Source: Mycobacterium persicum (lineage in GTDB: Bacteria; Actinomycetota; Actinomycetes; Mycobacteriales; Mycobacteriaceae). Taken from it: a stretch of 64,000 nt of DNA. The position numbers and the translations under genes are program-made. The stretch is from assembly GCF_002086675.1 (NCBI RefSeq), contig NZ_MVIF01000017.1, positions 1 through 64,000 of the forward strand, in the 5' to 3' direction. Every line of letters begins with the position of its first letter. Position 1 is the stretch's first letter. The notes beneath the pieces were generated by a model that did not search any database, was not told the origin of the DNA, and was given only the letters and a program-made list of their open reading frames with translations. This document shows positions 17,702-25,644 of the stretch, in pieces.

Positions 17702-18160
17702 TCAGGTGTCCGCGCGAGGCCCGTGGTTGGGCGGCGGCGACAGGGCCGCGGCCGCCGAACCATGCTTGCCCGACGTGCCGCTGCCGTTGGTTTGGGCCAG
17801 CAAGTCCCGGATCTCGGTGAGCAGGACCACCTGCGCGTCGTCCGCCTGCTCGACCTCACCTTTTTTGCGCAGCCTGTTGTACGGCAGCACGATCAGGAAG
17901 TACACCACGGCGGCGATCAGCACAAAGTTGATGGCCGCCGACACGAGGATGTTCAAGTCGATGGCCTGCCCGCCGCCGATGTCCAACCGCAGGATGCCGA
18001 AGCTGGTCTGCTGGTTGACACCGACCCGGGTTATCAACGGCGTGATGATGCTGTCGGTGAATTTGGTGACCAACGCCGTGAACGCGGTGCCGATGACCAC
18101 CGCGACGGCCAGGTCGACGATATTGCCCCGCGCGAGAAACTCCTTGAACCCTTTGAGCAT
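17702..18160 (-). CDS. mscL: Large-conductance mechanosensitive channel MscL
   Basis: The 152-residue protein starts [20 protein letters not shown] and continues [18 protein letters not shown], the amphipathic S1 helix and TM1 of MscL. TM2 is [20 protein letters not shown], followed by the basic RLRKKGE and the cytoplasmic helix [14 protein letters not shown]. It opens under membrane tension to release solutes on osmotic downshock. Four genes that follow mscL in M. tuberculosis (Rv0986-Rv0989) are missing here; the next gene is the SAF protein. Confidence 0.93.
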   Translation of the reverse strand: MLKGFKEFLARGNIVDLAVAVVIGTAFTALVTKFTDSIITPLITRVGVNQQTSFGILRLDIGGGQAIDLNILVSAAINFVLIAAVVYFLIVLPYNRLRKKGEVEQADDAQVVLLTEIRDLLAQTNGSGTSGKHGSAAAALSPPPNHGPRADT

Positions 18161-18276
18161 GGGTAGCGCCTTTCCCCAGTCGATGTCGTCTGATCCTGTG
18201 CTTGCATGCCGGGCCGTTGTCTCGGCACGTCGAAGGCAGACGGTATCTCAGATGCGGGTTATTTGTGGCTGCCGGC

Positions 18277-18948
18277 TCAATGCAAGGTCAGCGTCACCGT
18301 CTGCCCCAGCACCGCGCCCGCGACCGTATTCGCCAGGCGTGCCGGCAGGACGACCAACACCACCCGGTCATCGCGTGACTGAAGTTCCTGTTTGGCCGAC
18401 ACCAGCACGACGACGGCGTCGGTGGCCACGACCTTGCTGACCGGCGACGCAGCCGCCGGTGAGTCGGTAGCCGGCGCCGCAAGCACGTCCACCACGTCGC
18501 CGACCCGGACAAGGTCGATCAGCGCGCTATCGGCCAGATGGAGTGGGACGATGCGGGCGCCGGGACCGGCAGTCGACTCGGCCAGTCGGCTGCCCAGGAT
18601 CCGCACATCGGTGAGCACCTCGCCGCGTCGCGCCGGGCCTGCCAGCGTCGAACCGACCACTGCCTCCAGGTCGGCCCGTGATCCATCGGGAAGCGTTGCC
18701 GCCGAACGCGTTTCGAGCCGGATGTCGTCATAGGTCAGAGCACTGCCCGGGCGCAGGTCCCGAGCGGCGACCACCACCTGCGAACCCTCGGCCTCGGTAT
18801 TCGACCGCAGCGCTGCTACGCCGGCCAGCACGACGAGTCCAGCGGCGGCGATGCGCCGCGCCAGGACGGTCCGGGTCCAGTCCGGGCGCAGCAGCATCGA
18901 TAGGCGGCTGAACAGGGATGCGTTCAGCGATGGTTCGGCCACCGACAC
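18277..18948 (-). CDS. SAF-domain membrane protein (CpaB/RcpC-like)
   Basis: This 223-residue protein has a short cytoplasmic N-terminus, one membrane helix at about 31-48 (RRIAAAGLVVLAGVAALRSN), then a SAF/CpaB-type domain outside with the signature VVVAARDLRPGSALTYDDIR and GPARRGEVLTDVRIL. SAF proteins of this kind assist pilus or flagellar assembly elsewhere. No pilus genes lie nearby, so the role is unknown. Homologous to Rv0990c. Confidence 0.75.
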   Translation of the reverse strand: MSVAEPSLNASLFSRLSMLLRPDWTRTVLARRIAAAGLVVLAGVAALRSNTEAEGSQVVVAARDLRPGSALTYDDIRLETRSAATLPDGSRADLEAVVGSTLAGPARRGEVLTDVRILGSRLAESTAGPGARIVPLHLADSALIDLVRVGDVVDVLAAPATDSPAAASPVSKVVATDAVVVLVSAKQELQSRDDRVVLVVLPARLANTVAGAVLGQTVTLTLH

Positions 18949-19007
18949 ACCGTATGCGCGAAGCAGCGCCGGCGATGCCGGTCAGGAAGCGACCTGTGGA
19001 TAACCGG

Positions 19008-19319
19008 TCAGCTCGTAGCGCCCGCGGTAACCGGGGCGGCGGTGCTGGTGGACTTCTCCGCCGGGCTCGACGACTTGGTCTCGCTCGACGTGGACTCGGT
19101 GGATGACGACCCGTTGGTGGAGCTCTTCGACTTCTTGTCGGTTTCGCGGCTGTCGGTGCGGTAAAAACCGCTGCCCTTGAAGACGACGCCAACCGAGTTG
19201 AACAGCTTGCGCAGCCGACCGGAGCACTTCCCGCAGGTGGTCAGCGCTTCGTCGGTGAAGGCTTGCACAACGTCGAAGCGGTCGGCGCACTCGGTGCACG
19301 CGTAGCTGTAAGTCGGCAC
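19008..19319 (-). CDS. ruc: FmdB-type zinc-ribbon chaperone Ruc
   Basis: The 103-residue protein begins with a zinc ribbon with two CxxC pairs (C8/C11 in ACTEC, C29/C32 in TCGKC), typical of the FmdB family. The second half is a Ser/Thr/Lys-rich disordered tail. The M. tuberculosis homologue Rv0991c (Ruc) is a heat-induced, redox-regulated holdase that works with DnaK: oxidation releases zinc and activates it. A CIRCE operator lies 28 bases upstream of the start, so HrcA repression is expected. The tail is predicted to be flexible, not folded. Confidence 0.88.
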   Translation of the reverse strand: MPTYSYACTECADRFDVVQAFTDEALTTCGKCSGRLRKLFNSVGVVFKGSGFYRTDSRETDKKSKSSTNGSSSTESTSSETKSSSPAEKSTSTAAPVTAGATS

Positions 19320-19346
19320 AAGAACCTCCGGAAAATTCGGCTTGGG

Positions 19347-19373
19347 CTAGCACTCTACCTTCTCAAGTGCTAG
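19347..19373 (-). promoter_or_regulatory. CIRCE element (HrcA operator) upstream of ruc
   Basis: The half-sites ctagcactc (19347-19355) and aagtgctag (19365-19373) are inverted repeats separated by exactly nine bases. The CIRCE consensus is TTAGCACTC-N9-GAGTGCTAA, so only the outermost base pair and the inner base of one arm differ. It lies between the 5-FTHF cyclo-ligase stop and the ruc start, at the right distance for HrcA repression of ruc. Confidence 0.85.
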
Positions 19374-19388
19374 AACCACCACGTGACA

Positions 19389-19991
19389 TCAGTCATTCCC
19401 GCACGGGAGCGCGATTAATCCGCATGTGGGTGTGACGACATGGGTCATTCGCACGTCGTGTGCTTCCTGCGGCAGTTCGTCGACCAATTCCTCGTCGCGG
19501 ACCAGCGCAATCAGCCATGTGTGCGGGTTCATCCCAGCCAGGGAGCGGTCGTAGAAACCAAGCCCCTTGCCCAGCCGCACGCCCCGGCGGTCCACGGCCA
19601 GCGCCGGCACGAGTACCAGGCCGGCCTCGGTCACCGCCGATTCCGGCAGCCAGGGTTCGGGCGGCTCCAGCAGTCCCCACCGGCCCCGCACCAGCTCGCC
19701 GGGGCGGTACTCACCCCACAACAGCGCTAATGGGACGTTGTCCGCGGCGACCCGGGCCACCGGCAACAGCACCCGTGCCGCGCGGTGCCGCAATGCCATG
19801 AGCATGTCCATCGACCCGGGCTCGCCGCCCACCGGCACATAGGCGCAGACCGTGATGTGGCCGCTCACCAACGGCTCCAGATGCCGGATGAACAGCCCAG
19901 CCTCGGTGGCCCGGACGTCGTCGGCAACCAGGCGACGCGCGGCCAGCACCCGTCGCCGCAACGCTGCCTTGCCTGCGGTTGTCACGCCCAC
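19389..19991 (-). CDS. 5-formyltetrahydrofolate cyclo-ligase family protein
   Basis: This is a protein of about 200 residues with cyclo-ligase motifs: AGKAALRRRVLAARR at the N-terminus, CAYVPVGGEPGSM, and GVRLGKGLGFYDRSL near the C-terminus (ATP/folate site). The enzyme converts 5-formyl-THF to 5,10-methenyl-THF using ATP. The start is uncertain: GTG 19991 or 19985 gives the usual length, while a TTG at 20036 gives 15 extra residues. It is divergent from galU. Homologous to Rv0992c. Confidence 0.82.
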   Translation of the reverse strand: MGVTTAGKAALRRRVLAARRLVADDVRATEAGLFIRHLEPLVSGHITVCAYVPVGGEPGSMDMLMALRHRAARVLLPVARVAADNVPLALLWGEYRPGELVRGRWGLLEPPEPWLPESAVTEAGLVLVPALAVDRRGVRLGKGLGFYDRSLAGMNPHTWLIALVRDEELVDELPQEAHDVRMTHVVTPTCGLIALPCGND

Positions 19992-20062
19992 AACGATGAC
20001 AGGCCGGGAATTCGCCACGCCGAACCCACCCGGCAAATCCGGTGAGAGTTATCGTGTGAACG

Positions 20063-20971
20063 ATGTCATCAGATGTTCCGGTCCCTTTCACGGCGATCGT
20101 CCCCGCAGCCGGCCTGGGCACGCGGTTTCTGCCCGCGACCAAGACGGTGCCCAAGGAGCTGCTGCCGGTCGTCGACACGCCCGGAATCGAGCTGGTGGCC
20201 GCCGAGGCGGCTGCCGCCGGTGCCGAGCGCCTGGTGATCGTCACCTCCGAGGGCAAGGACAGTGTGGTCGCCCATTTCGTCGAGGATCTGGTGCTCGAGG
20301 GCACCCTCGAGGCCCGCGGCAAGACGGCCATGCTGGCCAAGGTGCGTCGCGCTCCGGAGCTGATCAAGGTGGAGTCCGTGGTGCAGTCGGAGCCGCTGGG
20401 ACTCGGACACGCCATCGGCTGTGTAGAGCCCGCGCTGGCTGCGGACGAGGACGCCGTCGCGGTGCTGCTGCCCGATGACCTGGTGCTGCCGACCGGGGTG
20501 CTGAAGACCATGTCGAAGGTACGGGCCCGGCTAGGCGGCACAGTGTTATGCGCCATCGAGGTGACACCCGAGGAGATCAGCGCCTACGGGGTCTTCGATG
20601 TCGAACCGGCCCCGGATGCCGAGATGGCCGACGTGCTGAGGGTCAAGGGGATGGTCGAAAAGCCCAAGGCGCAGGACGCCCCGTCGATGTACGCGGCAGC
20701 CGGTCGCTACGTGCTCGACCGGGCGATCTTCGATGCGTTGCGCCGCATCGACCGGGGAGCGGGTGGGGAAGTCCAGCTCACCGACGCCATTGCGCTGCTG
20801 ATTGCCGAGGGCCATCCGGTGCACGTGGTCGTGCACCGGGGATCCCGACACGACTTGGGAAATCCCGGCGGCTACCTCAAGGCTGCGGTTGACTTTGCAT
20901 TGGATCGCGACGATTACGGCCCGGAGTTGCGGCGATGGTTGGTGGCGCGATTGGGTCTGACCGAGCAGTAG
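20063..20971 (+). CDS. galU: UTP-glucose-1-phosphate uridylyltransferase GalU
   Basis: The protein has 302 residues. The nucleotide-binding loop is AAGLGTRFLPATKTVPKELL, followed by SEPLGLGHAIGC, LLPDDLVLP, the glucose-phosphate segment KGMVEKPKAQDAPS and GAGGEVQLTDAI. It makes UDP-glucose from glucose-1-phosphate and UTP. UDP-glucose feeds trehalose, glucan and UDP-Gal synthesis and would be an obvious donor for the polysaccharide island 4 kb downstream. That link is inference: the gene is in its normal chromosomal place. Confidence 0.95.
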   Translation: MSSDVPVPFTAIVPAAGLGTRFLPATKTVPKELLPVVDTPGIELVAAEAAAAGAERLVIVTSEGKDSVVAHFVEDLVLEGTLEARGKTAMLAKVRRAPELIKVESVVQSEPLGLGHAIGCVEPALAADEDAVAVLLPDDLVLPTGVLKTMSKVRARLGGTVLCAIEVTPEEISAYGVFDVEPAPDAEMADVLRVKGMVEKPKAQDAPSMYAAAGRYVLDRAIFDALRRIDRGAGGEVQLTDAIALLIAEGHPVHVVVHRGSRHDLGNPGGYLKAAVDFALDRDDYGPELRRWLVARLGLTEQ

Positions 20972-21056
20972 CCGGGCAGCGTGGGGCGACCCGCCCTCGG
21001 GGCGAGCCGGGTGATCGGGCCCAGCTCGCCCACCTGGCTCGACGGAAAGGCGTGCT

Positions 21057-22346
21057 GTGCGTTCTGTGGAGGAGCAGCAGGCCCGAATATCGGCCGCCGC
21101 GGTAGCCCCGAGGCCGATCCGGGTTGCCATCGCCGAGGCGCAGGGTCTGATGTGTGCCGAGGAAGTGGTGACCGAGCGCCCGCTGCCCGGTTTCGACCAG
21201 GCCGCGATCGACGGCTACGCGGTGCGCAGCGTCGACGTGATGGGTGTCGGCCAAGACCTTGGCCCGGGGGCCACCGAGTTCTTTGCCGACGACGCGAGCC
21301 TCGAGGGCCGCGAGGTGGTGACCCTGCCGGTGATGGGCACCATCGAAGCGGGTGCGCGCACCCCGACGAGGCTGCAGCCGCGCCAGGCGGCCCGGGTGCA
21401 GACCGGGGCCCCGCTGCCCACCTTGGCCGATACCGTGCTGCCGTTGCGCTGGACCGACGGTGGGATGTCGCGGGTGCGGGTGCTGCGCGGCGCGCCGTCG
21501 GGCGCCTATGTGCGCCATGCCGGGGACGATGTGCAGCCCGGTGACGTCGCGGTGCGCGCCGGCACCATCATCGGCCCGGCGCAGGTGGGCCTGCTGGCTG
21601 CGGTCGGCCGGGAACGGGTGCTGGTGCACCCGCGTCCGCGGCTGTCGGTCATGGCCGTCGGCGGCGAGTTGGTCGACATCTGTCGGACCCCGGGCAACGG
21701 GCAGGTGTATGACGTCAACTCCTACGCCTTGGCCGCCGCCGGCCGCGATGCCGGGGCCGAGGTGAACCGGGTCGGCATCGTCAGCAACAACCCCAAGGAA
21801 CTCGGCGAGATCGTCGAGGGTCAGCTCAACCGCGCGGAGCTGGTGGTGATCGCCGGCGGGGTCGGCGGTGCTGCCGCCGAAGCGGTGCGCGCGGTGCTGT
21901 CCGAACTCGGCGAGATGGAAGTCGTCCGGGTCGCGATGCATCCCGGATCTGTCCAGGGGTTCGGGCAGTTGGGGCGCGATCGGGTTCCGACGTTTCTGCT
22001 GCCGGCCAATCCGGTCAGCGCGCTGGTGGTTTTTGAGGTGATGGTCCGGCCGCTGATCAGGCTGTCGCTGGGCAAGCGGCAGCCGATGCGCCGGATCGTG
22101 CAGGCCCGCACCTTGTCGCCGATTACCTCGGTGGCCGGGCGCAAGGGTTACCTGCGCGGTCAGCTGATGCGCGATCAGGATAGCGGCGAGTACCTGGTGC
22201 AAGCGCTTGGCGGGGCCGCGGGCGGATCGTCGCACCTGCTCGCCACCTTGGCCGAGGCCAACTGTCTGGTTGTGGTTCCCACCGGAGCGGAGCAGATTCG
22301 CACCGGCGAGATCGTCGACGTCGCCTTCCTGGCCCAGCACGGCTAG
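21057..22346 (+). CDS. moeA1: MoeA1 / gephyrin-like protein (probable Glp)
   Basis: This 429-residue protein has the MoeA order: domain I/II with LPGFDQAAIDGYAVRSVD and RVQTGAPLPTLADTVLP, the MPT-binding domain III with VYDVNSYALAAAGRDAG and VVIAGGVGGAAAEAVRAV, and domain IV. The family joins molybdate to adenylylated molybdopterin. In actinobacteria the copy lying near a glpR/sepX gene is Glp, which binds FtsZ and the membrane protein GlpR. Here the glpR-like gene is two genes downstream, so a cell-division role is likely. In the usual GGxSxG loop the serine is replaced (GGVGG), which also argues against normal MoeA catalysis. GTG start after ggaaagg. Confidence 0.88.
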   Translation: MRSVEEQQARISAAAVAPRPIRVAIAEAQGLMCAEEVVTERPLPGFDQAAIDGYAVRSVDVMGVGQDLGPGATEFFADDASLEGREVVTLPVMGTIEAGARTPTRLQPRQAARVQTGAPLPTLADTVLPLRWTDGGMSRVRVLRGAPSGAYVRHAGDDVQPGDVAVRAGTIIGPAQVGLLAAVGRERVLVHPRPRLSVMAVGGELVDICRTPGNGQVYDVNSYALAAAGRDAGAEVNRVGIVSNNPKELGEIVEGQLNRAELVVIAGGVGGAAAEAVRAVLSELGEMEVVRVAMHPGSVQGFGQLGRDRVPTFLLPANPVSALVVFEVMVRPLIRLSLGKRQPMRRIVQARTLSPITSVAGRKGYLRGQLMRDQDSGEYLVQALGGAAGGSSHLLATLAEANCLVVVPTGAEQIRTGEIVDVAFLAQHG

Positions 22347-22367
22347 GCGCAACCGCGGCACTTTCTT

Positions 22368-23021
22368 GTGAACCTGTTGCGCTCGAGTTACCGCCATCCC
22401 GGGTGGCCGATGAACGTCGGGCCGCTGCGGGTCCGGGCGGGAGTGATCCGATTGCGACCGGTCCGGATGCGCGACGGCGCGCAGTGGAGCCGGATCCGGA
22501 TGGCCGATCGTGCCCACCTGGAGCCGTGGGAGCCGAGCGCGGAAGGTGACTGGACGATCCGGCATTCGGTCGCCGCATGGCCGGCGGTGTGTTCGGGTCT
22601 GCGTTCGGAGGCTCGCAAAGGCCGCATGCTGCCCTACGTCATCGAGCTCGACGGGAAGTTCTGCGGTCAATTGACCATTGGCAACGTCACTCACGGGGCG
22701 CTTCGATCGGCCTGGATCGGCTACTGGGTGCCGAGCACCCATACCGGTGGTGGGGTGGCCACCGGTGCCTTGGCGCTGGGCCTCGACCACAGCTTCGGCC
22801 GGGTGGGACTGCATCGGGTGGAGGCCACCGTGCGTCCGGAGAATGCCGCCAGCCGTGCCGTTTTGGCGAAGGTCGGTTTTCGCGAGGAAGGGCTGCTGCG
22901 CCGCTACCTCCAGGTCGACTCGGCATGGCGCGACCACCTGCTGGTGGCGATCACCATGGAAGAGGTCGACGGGTCGGTGGTGTCGAGGCTGATCCGCGCC
23001 GGCCTGGCGAGTTTGCCCTGA
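22368..23021 (+). CDS. rimJ: GNAT N-acetyltransferase RimJ-like
   Basis: The 217-residue protein has the GNAT fold: RLRPVRMRDGAQWSRIR at the N-terminus, the beta4/acetyl-CoA region GYWVPSTHTGGGVATGAL, and GLHRVEATVRPENAASRAVL, typical of RimJ/RimL. It would acetylate a protein N-terminus (RimJ acetylates ribosomal S5 in E. coli). The target here is unproven. GTG start at 22368. It lies between moeA1/glp and the glpR-like gene, as Rv0995 does. Confidence 0.85.
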   Translation: MNLLRSSYRHPGWPMNVGPLRVRAGVIRLRPVRMRDGAQWSRIRMADRAHLEPWEPSAEGDWTIRHSVAAWPAVCSGLRSEARKGRMLPYVIELDGKFCGQLTIGNVTHGALRSAWIGYWVPSTHTGGGVATGALALGLDHSFGRVGLHRVEATVRPENAASRAVLAKVGFREEGLLRRYLQVDSAWRDHLLVAITMEEVDGSVVSRLIRAGLASLP

Positions 23022-23220
23022 GCCGGAGCCGCGAAGTGCGGTTCAGCAAGGCTCGGGCGAGCCGCCGTTGATCGGGAAAATTGTGGCTGACGCGACACGT
23101 GTGACTCGTGGTGCTTGTGAGAGGCAAATTACAGGTGTGTAATTGCCTCAGGCGCATGGCCCGGCCGCGTTGGCCAACGATAGGGCCGCGCGGAGATCGG
23201 AACCGAAGAGAGCAGGTACC

Positions 23221-24372
23221 ATGCCAAGCATCCCGCAGTCGCTCTTGTGGATATCGCTCGTGGTGCTCTGGCTGTTCGTGCTGGTGCCCATGCTCATCAG
23301 CAAACGCGACGCGGTGCGGCGCACCAGCGACGTCGCCTTGGCGACCCGGGTGCTCAATGGTGGTGCCAGCGCGCGACTGCTCAAGCGCACGGGTCCCGCC
23401 GCCGGTCATCGCAGTGATCCCCACTGGAAACCCGAGGAAGAGTGGGGCGCCGAGCCCATTGGCCAGGCCGAAGACGACGAGGAGCAGGACACCGCTCCGG
23501 TCCACGATGTGGCGAAGGACGCCGACGTTGCCGACGACGCCAGCCGGGGGGCGGTCGTCATGAAGGTCGGCGCCGCGCGCGCGGCTCGCGAAACCGAGGA
23601 CGACCGGCCGGACTACCTGGACGTCGAGGTGGTCGAGGAGAACGCGGGAGCGCTTCCGGTCGGGGCCAGCGCCCGAATGGCCGAGCCCACGCCGCTGGCG
23701 GTCGATGGCCGATCCGATGCGGATGAACCCGCCGTCGAGGACGACGCCGCTGACGACTCAGAACTCGACACCGCAGAACTGTTCGCGGTGCGGGCCGGCG
23801 GCCGGGAGCATGCCGACCGTGCCGGCCGTGCGGACGACGAATACGAATACGTCGAGGACTCATCCGGTCTGGAACCTGCGGAGGATCCCGAGGACGACCA
23901 CGACGTGCCGGCCAGTTTCACCCCCGGCGCCTCACGGCGGCGCCGGTTCGACACCAAGACCGCCGCCGCGGTGAGCGCGCGCAAGTACGCGTTTCGCAAG
24001 CGCATGCTGATGGCGATGGCGTTGGTCCTGGTGGGCTCGGCGGTTGCGGCCTTCGAGGTGACGCCGCTGGCATGGTGGTTGTGCGGTAGCGCCATCACAG
24101 TCACCGTTCTCTACCTGGCCTATTTGCGCCGGCAAACCCGCATCGAGGAGAAGGTCCGTCGTCGCCGGATGCATCGGATGGCGCGGGCGCGGGTCGGCGT
24201 GGAGAACGCTCATGACCGCGACTACGACGTGGTGCCGTCCCGGTTGCGGCGTCCCGGCGCGGTGGTCCTGGAAATCGACGACGAGGACCCGATCTTCGAG
24301 CACCTGGACAGCGCGGTCCCGATGCGACACTACGGGTGGTCGCGCGATCTACCGCGCGCCGTCGGTCAGTAG
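23221..24372 (+). CDS. GlpR/SepX-like membrane protein
   Basis: The protein has 383 residues: an N-terminal membrane helix (about 7-26, LLWISLVVLWLFVLVPMLI), a juxtamembrane KRDAVRRTSDVALATRVL, a long acidic Asp/Glu-rich disordered linker (about 75-230), then two membrane helices (about 262-303) and a basic cytoplasmic tail with RLRRPGAVVLEIDDEDPIFE. This layout matches GlpR of Corynebacterium and SepX of Streptomyces, the membrane receptor for the gephyrin-like Glp at the division site. The start at 23221 follows agagcaggtacc; the frame upstream is not conserved in character. Homologous to Rv0996. Confidence 0.82.
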   Translation: MPSIPQSLLWISLVVLWLFVLVPMLISKRDAVRRTSDVALATRVLNGGASARLLKRTGPAAGHRSDPHWKPEEEWGAEPIGQAEDDEEQDTAPVHDVAKDADVADDASRGAVVMKVGAARAARETEDDRPDYLDVEVVEENAGALPVGASARMAEPTPLAVDGRSDADEPAVEDDAADDSELDTAELFAVRAGGREHADRAGRADDEYEYVEDSSGLEPAEDPEDDHDVPASFTPGASRRRRFDTKTAAAVSARKYAFRKRMLMAMALVLVGSAVAAFEVTPLAWWLCGSAITVTVLYLAYLRRQTRIEEKVRRRRMHRMARARVGVENAHDRDYDVVPSRLRRPGAVVLEIDDEDPIFEHLDSAVPMRHYGWSRDLPRAVGQ

Positions 24373-24424
24373 CCCCGGCAGGTTCGGTAATCGGCTGCCG
24401 CGGCTGGTAGCCTGCTAGCGATCA

Positions 24425-24497
24425 GGGGCTATGGCGCAGTTGGTAGCGCGACTCGTTCGCATCGAGTAGGTCAGGGGTTCGAATCCCCTTAGCTCCA
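24425..24497 (+). tRNA. tRNA-Ala (anticodon CGC)
   Basis: It folds as a 73-base cloverleaf: acceptor GGGGCTA pairs with TAGCTCC (one G-T), D arm gcgc/gcgc, anticodon stem ACTCG/CGAGT with loop TTCGCAT (anticodon CGC, reads GCG), and T arm AGGGG-TTCGAAT-CCCCT. Discriminator base A at 24497. CCA is not encoded. It is the last core feature before the polysaccharide island. Confidence 0.95.
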
Positions 24498-24510
24498 CAG
24501 GGTTTGAGCT

Positions 24511-25326
24511 TCACCCCTCCACCGGCACGAACACGAAGTTGTTGACGTACACGCCGTGGACCGCCCACGAGTCGTCCGGGCCGCCGATGTTTGCCGGGTT
24601 TTGATGCTGCGTGGGGTCGAACTCTTCGACCGGCCGCCGAGTGTCGCCGAGTTCGAAGTAGCCCGCATAGCCGAAGCCCGTCAGCAACGCGGTGATGTCA
24701 GCGACGGCGTTGGGGCGATGGCGTTCCTCGGCTTCCACCAGAATCACCGGCCGGTTGCGCCGGAGCGTTTCCGCGGCGCCGCGCAACACAGCCAGTTCGT
24801 GGCCCTCGACGTCGATCTTGATCAGGCCGACGCCGTCCAACCGCAGATCGTCGAGGCGCTTGACCGGCACGTCGATGCACTGGATGCCGCTGCCATCCAC
24901 GTCGCCCAGGACATTGTGGGTGTCGATCGTGCTCCGGCCCGGTTCGGAGTCGACGACACGCATGGCCGCCACGCCGGACTTGTCCGAGAGCGCCACCGCC
25001 TCCACCCGCACCGCGGCGTCGACCGCAGCGAACATGGCCGCCAGATCGCGGGCCTGGGCCGGCCGGGGTTCGAACGCTATGACCGACCGCGACGCCGGAA
25101 GCATCGCGATCGTGACGTCGCCGACGTCGGCTCCGATATCCAGCGAAATGCGGTTCGGATCGCATAACGACGCCGCCAGCCGCGCGTCCGTGCCGGATTC
25201 GTCGAGACGCTGGAGCAATCGGTATTTCCGCCGCCAGAACAAGCGTGGCGCGACAGCTTTCACCGCCGGGGCCAGCCGGCGTTTGACCGAGCGCGCTAGG
25301 GGCATGTGGCGTATCTCCAGCAGCAT
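24511..25326 (-). CDS. FkbM-family SAM-dependent methyltransferase
   Basis: This 271-residue protein carries the FkbM signature: SAM-binding LDIGADVGDVTIAM (residues near 62), VIAFEPRPAQARDL, and IKIDVEGHELAVLRGA. FkbM enzymes O-methylate sugars or polyketides. A basic N-terminus (RSVKRRLAPAVKAVAPRLFWRRKY split over two clusters) is typical of the GT-linked members. It is transcribed towards the tRNA and divergently from the wzz-like gene, 318 bases away. The target is probably a hydroxyl of the island's polysaccharide (inference). Confidence 0.8.
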   Translation of the reverse strand: MLLEIRHMPLARSVKRRLAPAVKAVAPRLFWRRKYRLLQRLDESGTDARLAASLCDPNRISLDIGADVGDVTIAMLPASRSVIAFEPRPAQARDLAAMFAAVDAAVRVEAVALSDKSGVAAMRVVDSEPGRSTIDTHNVLGDVDGSGIQCIDVPVKRLDDLRLDGVGLIKIDVEGHELAVLRGAAETLRRNRPVILVEAEERHRPNAVADITALLTGFGYAGYFELGDTRRPVEEFDPTQHQNPANIGGPDDSWAVHGVYVNNFVFVPVEG

Positions 25327-25644
25327 TTCCTCGCGATCACCGGCTGTGCGTCCATGGCCATTCGCTACCGGCTACCTCGTTGCTGGGCGTGAAGATAACG
25401 CTGCGGCGTGGATCCTACGCTATGCCCGACTCCCTACCTGTCCTGCCAGGCAGGCGAGCCGCGGCGCGGCATACCGGGAGTCAGCAAAATTCGCGATTGT
25501 TCGGCCCTACGCAGCGATCTTGACGATGCGTTGCACGGTAATGCTGCATAATGTGCTCGCGGTCGGCGCCGCGGGTGCGCAGTAGACAGTATCGGCCCTA
25601 TTCGTGTGACGTCGGGTCAAGGTCGGGTCAAGAAAGGGCAGTGG
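25327..25644. promoter_or_regulatory. Divergent intergenic region between FkbM and wzz-like genes
   Basis: No gene is seen in these 318 bases. They separate divergent genes and so should hold two promoters. The part from 25500 to 25560 is AT-richer than its surroundings (ttgacg at 25520, cataat at 25547, but 21 bases apart, too far for a standard pair). A clear ribosome site agaaaggg at 25631-25638 precedes the wzz-like ATG at 25645. Confidence 0.4.

Noticed and set aside
25520..25552. TTGACG and CATAAT as a promoter of the wzz-like gene
   Set aside because: The spacing of 21 bases is too long for a normal -35/-10 pair.
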